A DNA stretch of 55,171 nt from Bacillus sp. AFS041924 (lineage in GTDB: Bacteria; Bacillota; Bacilli; Bacillales; Bacillaceae_G): contig NZ_NULG01000001.1 of the NCBI RefSeq assembly GCF_002577195.1, forward strand, positions 1-55,171, in the 5' to 3' direction. This document shows, one piece after another, positions 50,058 through 55,171 of the stretch. How positions within the stretch are numbered: the stretch's first letter is position 1; each line of letters opens with the position of its first letter. The position numbers were made by a program, and so were the translations under genes. Under the pieces are notes generated by a model. That model was not told the origin of the DNA and ran no database searches. It was given only the letters and a program-made list of their open reading frames with translations.

Positions 50058-51776
50058 ATGGATAAGAAGATGAATATAGAAAGTCCCGTCACTCATACTG
50101 GAAAAGCTCAAAAAACACTTGGTCAGTATTTGTTAGATTGCTTAAAGTTAGAGGGGATAACTGAAATTTTTGGTGTTGCAGGGGACTATAATTTTTCACT
50201 GCTTGATACGTTGGAGCAAACTAACGGAATCCAGTTTATAGAAGGACGGAACGAACTAAACTCGGGTTATGCTGCAGATGGCTATGCAAGAATTAACGGG
50301 ATTTCCGCACTTATTACAACTTTTGGGGTAGGGGAGCTAAACGCATGCAATCCAATAGCGGGATCATATAGCGAGCATGTTCCTGTGATTCATATTGTTG
50401 GATCGCCAAAAGAAAAAGATCAAAAAGAACACAAATTGATGCATCATACTTTAATGAATGGGAATTTTAATGTTTTTCGTAAAATGTATGAGCAGATAAC
50501 GGCATACTCCGCGGTTTTAACACCGGAAAATGCCATGATTGAAATTCCAACTGCCATTCGTATTGCAAAAGAAAAGAAACAGCCTGTTTACCTTGTTGTG
50601 GCTGATGATTTAGTGGCCAAGCCTATTATGTATCGGGAAGTGCCGGTACCACAGCAAAAAACGTCCAATCAAAAAGCTCTTAAGGCTGCGACGAATCATG
50701 CCAGACAACTGATAGAAGGTGCACAGCGACCCATAATCCTTGTAGATGCTAAAACTATGCGCTTTGGGCTACAGGCTGAGGTTTTGAAGTTAGTAGACGC
50801 TATGAATATACCTGCTGCATCCATGCTGTTCGGCAAAGGAGCATTTGATGAAACCCATCCTAATTATATCGGAATGTACTTAGGTTCTTTAGGATGTCCT
50901 AAAGTTCAAAATACGGTTGAAAATGCCGATTGTATTATTGGAATCGGCACGGTATGGGCGGATACAAATACCGCTAATTTTACCGCAAAACTGAATTCTC
51001 TTGTAACGATCAATATTCAACCAGACTATGTTAAAGTTGCTGAGGCAGTATATCCAAACGTTCTTGCTACTGATATACTTCGTGAACTTCAACATGCGGG
51101 ATTCAAGGGAAACGGTTTGATGGAAAAAGCGTCATTCCCTTACAATCAGTCTCCAAATAATAGTGATGAACCAATTAGGGCGGCAGGGTATTATCCACTA
51201 TTTCAACGCATGTTGAAAAAGGACGATATTATGATTGTTGAAATTGGTACTTTCTACAATGGGATGGCGGAGGTGAGACTGCCGAGTAATATTACCTATA
51301 TTGGACAAGGAGGCTGGGGGTCGATTGGATATGCAACCCCATCGGCGTTTGGTGCCTGTATCGCAGCAAAAGAACGTAGAGTGTTACTGTTCACGGGTGA
51401 TGGCTCACTCCAGCTAACTGCTCAAGAAATTAGTTCAATGCTTTATTACGGATGTAAACCTATCATCTTCGTATTAAACAATGATGGTTATACAATCGAA
51501 AAATATTTAAATGTCAAAACAATAGATCAAAAATATAACAAAATCCCTCGATGGTCTTATACAAAATTGGCAGAAGCCTTTGGGGGCAATGCGTTTACTT
51601 CTATTGTTCGGACCATTGGAGAACTTGAACAAGCTATAAGCAAAGCTGAAAGTGAATGTGCCCAAAGACTCTGTATTATTGAAATGATTGTCGATGATCC
51701 ATGGGATGCGCCAGAAAACATGAAAAAGATGCGCAAATATATGGAGAAGCAGGCAATACTAAAGAGCCAAAAATAA
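50058..51776 (+). CDS. thiamine-diphosphate-dependent 2-keto-acid decarboxylase
   Basis: Pyruvate/indolepyruvate decarboxylase-type enzyme of 572 residues that releases CO2 from a 2-oxo acid and gives the aldehyde. The N-terminal FIEGRNELNSGYAADGYAR carries the ThDP-activating Glu, KLMHHTLMNGNF the catalytic His-His pair, and GDGSLQLTAQEISSMLYYGCKPIIFVLNNDGYTIE is the ThDP/Mg motif (GDGS-N26-NN). Domain order is PYR, middle, PP. Substrate preference (pyruvate, branched-chain or aromatic keto acid) cannot be read. Base composition is somewhat richer in G+C than its surroundings. It is monocistronic. Confidence 0.92.
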   Translation: MDKKMNIESPVTHTGKAQKTLGQYLLDCLKLEGITEIFGVAGDYNFSLLDTLEQTNGIQFIEGRNELNSGYAADGYARINGISALITTFGVGELNACNPIAGSYSEHVPVIHIVGSPKEKDQKEHKLMHHTLMNGNFNVFRKMYEQITAYSAVLTPENAMIEIPTAIRIAKEKKQPVYLVVADDLVAKPIMYREVPVPQQKTSNQKALKAATNHARQLIEGAQRPIILVDAKTMRFGLQAEVLKLVDAMNIPAASMLFGKGAFDETHPNYIGMYLGSLGCPKVQNTVENADCIIGIGTVWADTNTANFTAKLNSLVTINIQPDYVKVAEAVYPNVLATDILRELQHAGFKGNGLMEKASFPYNQSPNNSDEPIRAAGYYPLFQRMLKKDDIMIVEIGTFYNGMAEVRLPSNITYIGQGGWGSIGYATPSAFGACIAAKERRVLLFTGDGSLQLTAQEISSMLYYGCKPIIFVLNNDGYTIEKYLNVKTIDQKYNKIPRWSYTKLAEAFGGNAFTSIVRTIGELEQAISKAESECAQRLCIIEMIVDDPWDAPENMKKMRKYMEKQAILKSQK

Positions 51777-51783
51777 CAGACAT

Positions 51784-51820
51784 AAAAAGTTGGAATTAAT
51801 GAAATGATCCCAACTTTTTA
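51784..51820 (+). terminator. decarboxylase terminator
   Basis: AAAAAGTTGG pairs with CCAACTTTTT, then AATTTTTC. Confidence 0.8.
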
Positions 51821-52032
51821 ATTTTTCTTTTATTTGAATGACTTTTCAATCTAATTCTGAACCAGACAACTATTTAGTGGTCACTAACAATCAAAATCAT
51901 ATTGCATAAAAAATCAACTCCAGGAGTCTTTTAATTTTTCAATAATGTGTTGCTCCTATTAAGGGTGCCATTTTTACTAGTTTCAAAATTTATTCCCCTA
52001 ATGATGTATTATTTCTAAAAGACTAACCTAAC

Positions 52033-52602
52033 TCAAGAACGAACCTTTATAAAAAGTGCCAATCTAATAAAAATAATTAAAGCAACTTCAACCCAAAACC
52101 AACTATAAAAAAACGAAGATAATAAAATAATTGCAATGGAAGAAATTGACAAGGAATCAGTAAAGGCTGGGCCTAAAACTGGAAAGTGAAAAATAAACAA
52201 TAGAATCATAATTCCTAATATTAAAAGAGTCATACCAGTAACAATAATACATAATCTTTTCTTCAAAAAGTAAAAAGCTGCACCAATCGCAAGTCCCAAT
52301 AATCCAGTTGTAAAAGGAAATACAATTAGTTCAGTTGGTTGTAGGATTATTAACAATATGATTGTTAGAAAAAAAGATTTTACACCATCTGTAATGGAAA
52401 ACATGGAACATAGTAAAATAGGTGCAGTAGCAAGCGGACTTAAAAAAAGACCTATACCTGGTAAATAGCCACCTGCAGCCTGAAACAGAGCAGCGATACA
52501 TGAAAAAGTAGATACTAAAATGAATTTCATCGTTTTAGTTTTTTTATTGAATTTAAGCTGAAATGAACGAACCTCGTCTGTAATTGGCTTAAAAAAATAC
52601 AC
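52033..52602 (-). CDS. integral membrane protein, possibly ECF-transporter S-like
   Basis: 189 residues with about five hydrophobic helices after a basic N-terminus. FILVSTFSCIAALFQAAGGY then GIGLFLSPLATAPILLCSMF and DGVKSFFL resemble the first part of energy-coupling-factor S components or DUF2232-type proteins, but no substrate motif is evident. It is a single gene with a GAGGTGGAAAGG ribosome binding site. Confidence 0.6.
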   Translation of the reverse strand: MYFFKPITDEVRSFQLKFNKKTKTMKFILVSTFSCIAALFQAAGGYLPGIGLFLSPLATAPILLCSMFSITDGVKSFFLTIILLIILQPTELIVFPFTTGLLGLAIGAAFYFLKKRLCIIVTGMTLLILGIMILLFIFHFPVLGPAFTDSLSISSIAIILLSSFFYSWFWVEVALIIFIRLALFIKVRS

Positions 52603-52809
52603 CTTTCCACCTCGTTTTATAAACGGTATACCCTATTTATATGAGAGCTATTAAATAGCAATACTCCAAACGTGACGAAGAACGGACAAAATTAATTAGA
52701 GAGTGGATCCTCGATGTTTTTGGCAGGATTATTGATAACAAACACAAATAAATGTATGATAAATACGGTGAGAATTTCATGAAAATTTCAAAATTGAAGG
52801 GGAAAATCT

Positions 52810-53847
52810 ATGAATATTAAAATTGACAAAGAATATGTATTACAAACCGCTAAACAATTACTAGAATTTAATAGTCCAAGTGGTTTTTGTTTTGAAATTA
52901 TGGAGTTAATTCAGTCTTGGTCAAATAGTTTAGGGTATGAGTTCGAAACAACGAATAAAGGTTGTGGCGTGATCACTATTCCTGGTAAAAGTAATGAACA
53001 AGTCGTTGGGTTATCTGCACATGTTGATACACTAGGGGCAATGGTTCGATCTATTACAAGTAAAGGTACTTTGAAATTCACAATTATTGGTGGACCAATT
53101 GTACCAACTCTTGATAGTGAATATTGTCAAATTAGAACTCGTGAAGGAAAAATTTTTACAGGTACATTTTTATCTACAAGTCCGTCTATTCATGTATTCG
53201 AAGATAGTAAAACAAAGAAACGCGATCCAGAAAACATGGAAGTTCGTATTGATGAATGTGTTAAATCAAAAGAGGATGTTTTAAATCTTGGAATTAGCCC
53301 TGGAGATTTTATTTTCTTTGACCCGAAAACTACAATTACTGAAAGCGGATTTATCAAATCAAGATTTATTGATGATAAAGCAAGTGTAGCTTGTTTAATT
53401 GGTTTACTTGAATTATTTAAAAGGGAAAAAATTGTTCCTACATATACAACTAAATTCTTTATTTCGACGTATGAAGAAGTTGGACATGGATCTTCTTATA
53501 TACCATCTGATATTACTGAATTAATCTCAGTTGATATGGGTTGTATTGGAGATGACTTAAGCTGTACTGAATATGATGTTTCTATTTGTGCAAAAGACTC
53601 AGGTGGTCCATATGATTTTAATATGACAACTGATTTAGTAAATTTAGCGAAGGAAAATGAGCTTAGCTATGCAGTAGATATTTATCCGATGTACGGTTCT
53701 GATACTGTTGCCGCATTACGCGGAGGACAGGATATTCGTGGAGCCCTAATAGGACCAGGTGTACACGCTTCTCATGGTATGGAAAGAACTCATTATAGTG
53801 CAATGGAAAATACGATGAAATTATTGTACTTATACTTAACAAAGTAA
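52810..53847 (+). CDS. M42 family metallo-aminopeptidase
   Basis: Dinuclear-metal aminopeptidase (FrvX/YsdC/glutamyl-aminopeptidase type) of 345 residues. Metal and catalytic residues: His and Asp in GLSAHVDTLGAM, Asp in SRFIDDKASVACL, the Glu pair in YEEVGHGSS, Asp in ISVDMGCIG, and the last His in GVHASHGMERTHYSA. It is cytoplasmic and trims peptides. AAGGGG precedes the ATG. It is monocistronic. Confidence 0.93.
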   Translation: MNIKIDKEYVLQTAKQLLEFNSPSGFCFEIMELIQSWSNSLGYEFETTNKGCGVITIPGKSNEQVVGLSAHVDTLGAMVRSITSKGTLKFTIIGGPIVPTLDSEYCQIRTREGKIFTGTFLSTSPSIHVFEDSKTKKRDPENMEVRIDECVKSKEDVLNLGISPGDFIFFDPKTTITESGFIKSRFIDDKASVACLIGLLELFKREKIVPTYTTKFFISTYEEVGHGSSYIPSDITELISVDMGCIGDDLSCTEYDVSICAKDSGGPYDFNMTTDLVNLAKENELSYAVDIYPMYGSDTVAALRGGQDIRGALIGPGVHASHGMERTHYSAMENTMKLLYLYLTK

Positions 53848-53853
53848 TAATGT

Positions 53854-53885
53854 AAAAAAGCTGTTGAGTTTTCAACAGCTTTTTT
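53854..53885. terminator. bidirectional terminator
   Basis: AAAAAAGCTGTTGA and TCAACAGCTTTTTT pair perfectly, lying between the convergent peptidase and L,D-transpeptidase genes. Confidence 0.9.
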
Positions 53886-53888
53886 GAA

Positions 53889-54782
53889 CTAATAATTTAA
53901 TTTCTGAACCCCATTTATATGACTATCATACCGATCCTCACCATTTATTTTTACATTTTTCTTAAGCGTAAATGTATAAAAATAAGCAGAGAGCATTTCC
54001 CGAGTTCTTTCTTGAAGTTTGTCTATTAATAATTTCTTTGTACCTACGCCAACAACACCATCAATATCTAGTCCGTTATCTTGTTGAAATGCCCTCACAG
54101 CCTGATCTGTACCTTCAGCAAAATAGCCATCAACTCCGTTTGTAGAGTAACCTAGTTTTGTTAAAGTATCTTGCAGCCATTCAACCTCTGAACCGACGCT
54201 TCCAAGTTGTAAACTAGTCGGAATATCAGTTGGATTTGTTACTACAACACTGCCTGAATCTTCTTCAAATAAATGATTAGTGACAGCGATATCTTGAAAC
54301 GACTGATTTGATGAAGTGATTAATACAGTGGCACCTTTTTGAATACGATCAAATAACCATTCAACTTCTTCATCATACATACGAACACAACCGTGACTAG
54401 CATAAGTTCCAATCGAACTCGGATTATTATTCCCATGGATTGCATAGGTTGTACCCCATGTACCTCTAGCATTCAAGCCTAACCATCTATTACCAAGAGG
54501 ATTCCTAGGGTCACCACCTGGGATATTCGCTTTATAGTAAGGCCGATTCACAATTTTATTGACGATCTTAAACTTCCCTTCAGGAGTTAATTCCTGACTC
54601 TTACCGGTGGCAACTTTAAACACTTTTACTAATTTACCATTCTCATAAAAAGCTAATCTATTAATTGATTTGTTAATAATGATAAATTGAGAATCTGAAT
54701 TAGTTTCTGCATATGACTGAACAAAAGAAGTGCTCAAAAATAAAAGAATGACTAAGAAAAAAATAATACAGCGCTTAAACAA
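53889..54782 (-). CDS. secreted L,D-transpeptidase with peptidoglycan-binding domain
   Basis: YkuD-type enzyme making 3-3 cross-links or attaching proteins in the cell wall. The TTG at 54782 (after GGGGGGAAAAAG) starts a signal peptide LFKRCIIFFLVILLFLSTSF, cleaved near QSYA. The longer frame to 54983 runs into a MITE and is artefactual. The YkuD domain (about 35-165) holds HGNNNPSSIGTYASHGCVRM, with catalytic His, SHGC Cys and Arg. A PG_binding_1 domain (about 195-260) follows: GSVGSEVEWLQDTLTKLGYS, QAVRAFQQDNGLDIDGVVG. The total is 297 residues. The C-terminal tail is basic and unassigned. Confidence 0.93.
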   Translation of the reverse strand: MFKRCIIFFLVILLFLSTSFVQSYAETNSDSQFIIINKSINRLAFYENGKLVKVFKVATGKSQELTPEGKFKIVNKIVNRPYYKANIPGGDPRNPLGNRWLGLNARGTWGTTYAIHGNNNPSSIGTYASHGCVRMYDEEVEWLFDRIQKGATVLITSSNQSFQDIAVTNHLFEEDSGSVVVTNPTDIPTSLQLGSVGSEVEWLQDTLTKLGYSTNGVDGYFAEGTDQAVRAFQQDNGLDIDGVVGVGTKKLLIDKLQERTREMLSAYFYTFTLKKNVKINGEDRYDSHINGVQKLNY

Positions 54783-54891
54783 CTTTTTCCCCCCAACAAT
54801 ATATAGAAAATACGTAGCTTTATATATTATGAAAGAAGGGCTTGTCCTATCTAATAAAATTTTTAAATTTTTGGCTCTGTTAAAAAAGAAT

Positions 54892-55171
54892 GTTGATTTT
54901 CCATTCCAGGTACTTCGCTTGAGGCCACTGAAAAACACCATGAATGATGAAAAATTTCGATTTCTAAAAATTCCCATCCCCACTTTTACCTCTAAAGTAG
55001 ATTGGAAAGTAAAGCATCATTCCCACTTTAGCTATAAAAATCAAGCTTTTTATGGGAATTGATTTTTTCTAAAAAGTAAATTTTGATCAAAATTTACTTT
55101 TTCAGTGGCCTCCTTCGCTTTCCATGGGGCGTGACTTGAGCCTCCTCGGGCTCAAGTTTCCCGCATTTCCC
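54892..55171. repeat. G+C-rich interspersed repeat, copy 3, split by a MITE
   Basis: The left part TTGATTTTCCATTCCAGGTA continues, after the inserted element, with CTTCGCTTTCCATGGGGCG, TGAGCCTCCTCGG and TTTCCCGCAT up to the window edge. Removing 54921-55112 plus one 8-bp duplicate gives a sequence collinear with copy 1 at 1221-1320. The right end is cut by the window edge. Confidence 0.85.
54921..55112. mobile_element. 192-bp MITE with 15-bp terminal inverted repeats
   Basis: Ends are GAGGCCACTGAAAAA (54921-54935) and its exact complement TTTTTCAGTGGCCTC (55098-55112). It is flanked by the direct duplication CTTCGCTT (54913-54920 and 55113-55120). It has no transposase gene, so it depends on an enzyme elsewhere. 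The right part holds a perfect 32-bp palindrome (55071-55102, centre TTTTGATCAAAA). The 8-bp duplication narrows the helper family, but I do not assign it. Confidence 0.9.

Noticed and set aside
54783-54983. N-terminal extension of the L,D-transpeptidase
   Set aside because: The extension reads into the MITE. The TTG at 54782 has a strong ribosome binding site and begins a proper signal peptide.
54730-55062. 110-residue + strand ORF at the window end
   Set aside because: It is antisense to the signal-peptide region and covers MITE sequence, with no family resemblance.

Overview
This window looks like a chromosomal segment from a low-G+C, spore-forming member of the Bacillaceae. Supporting signs are AT-rich DNA, strong GGAGG ribosome binding sites, many TTG and GTG starts, a tiny SspP-like spore protein gene, a DbpA/YxiN helicase, a YitT transporter and a hisZ-hisG(short) arrangement. 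Gene content resembles the Bacillus cereus group and its relatives (for example Gottfriedia), but the species cannot be fixed from sequence alone.

Layout. 0-4.3 kb: psuK, a G+C-rich interspersed repeat, an FMN-reductase/iron alcohol dehydrogenase operon and a divergent HxlR-type regulator. 4.5-8.4 kb: a homogentisate-route tyrosine catabolic operon (4-hydroxyphenylpyruvate dioxygenase, flavin-reductase-like protein, FAH-family hydrolase, homogentisate dioxygenase) with a candidate cre site. 8.6-9.7 kb: a free-standing hisC. 9.8-17.5 kb: an accessory stretch of mostly single + strand genes (Nudix, GNAT, membrane protein, two immunity-like proteins, ABM monooxygenase, a nonsense-mutated ORF, a G+C-rich peptidase E, a lipoprotein). 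These are separated by related terminator-plus-tail repeats, so the stretch looks like a gene-cassette array. 17.7-25 kb: the histidine operon hisZ-G-D-B-H-A-F-IE-J behind a sigma-A promoter, an 18-residue leader peptide with three consecutive His codons, and a strong terminator, which is a classical-looking attenuator. 25.0-25.4 kb: a 52-bp tandem repeat array.

25.5-33 kb: DinB, two GNATs, three very small genes and a 910-residue TPR/dynamin-like GTPase, followed by a 450-bp segment bounded by roughly 50-bp inverted repeats. 33-37.6 kb: an SRPBCC/aldo-keto reductase pair, dbpA and another GNAT. 37.7-41 kb: a cobalamin riboswitch controlling metE, then a hotdog thioesterase. 41-46 kb: an ABC-F ATPase with a possible attenuating leader, yitT and an aldehyde dehydrogenase. 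46-55 kb: a frameshifted MaoC-like gene, ynfA, a glucose/sorbosone-dehydrogenase-like protein without an export signal, small membrane proteins, a 2-keto-acid decarboxylase, an M42 aminopeptidase and a secreted L,D-transpeptidase. The window ends in a G+C-rich repeat split by a 192-bp MITE with 8-bp target duplications.

The most interesting signals are the His leader attenuator in a Firmicute, the cassette-like repeat array, the MITE whose empty site can be rebuilt from another copy in the same window, and a near-identical 17-bp regulatory motif in two oxidoreductase promoters 31 kb apart, one of them next to the HxlR gene. All functional calls rest on reading motifs by eye; no database search or folding was run.
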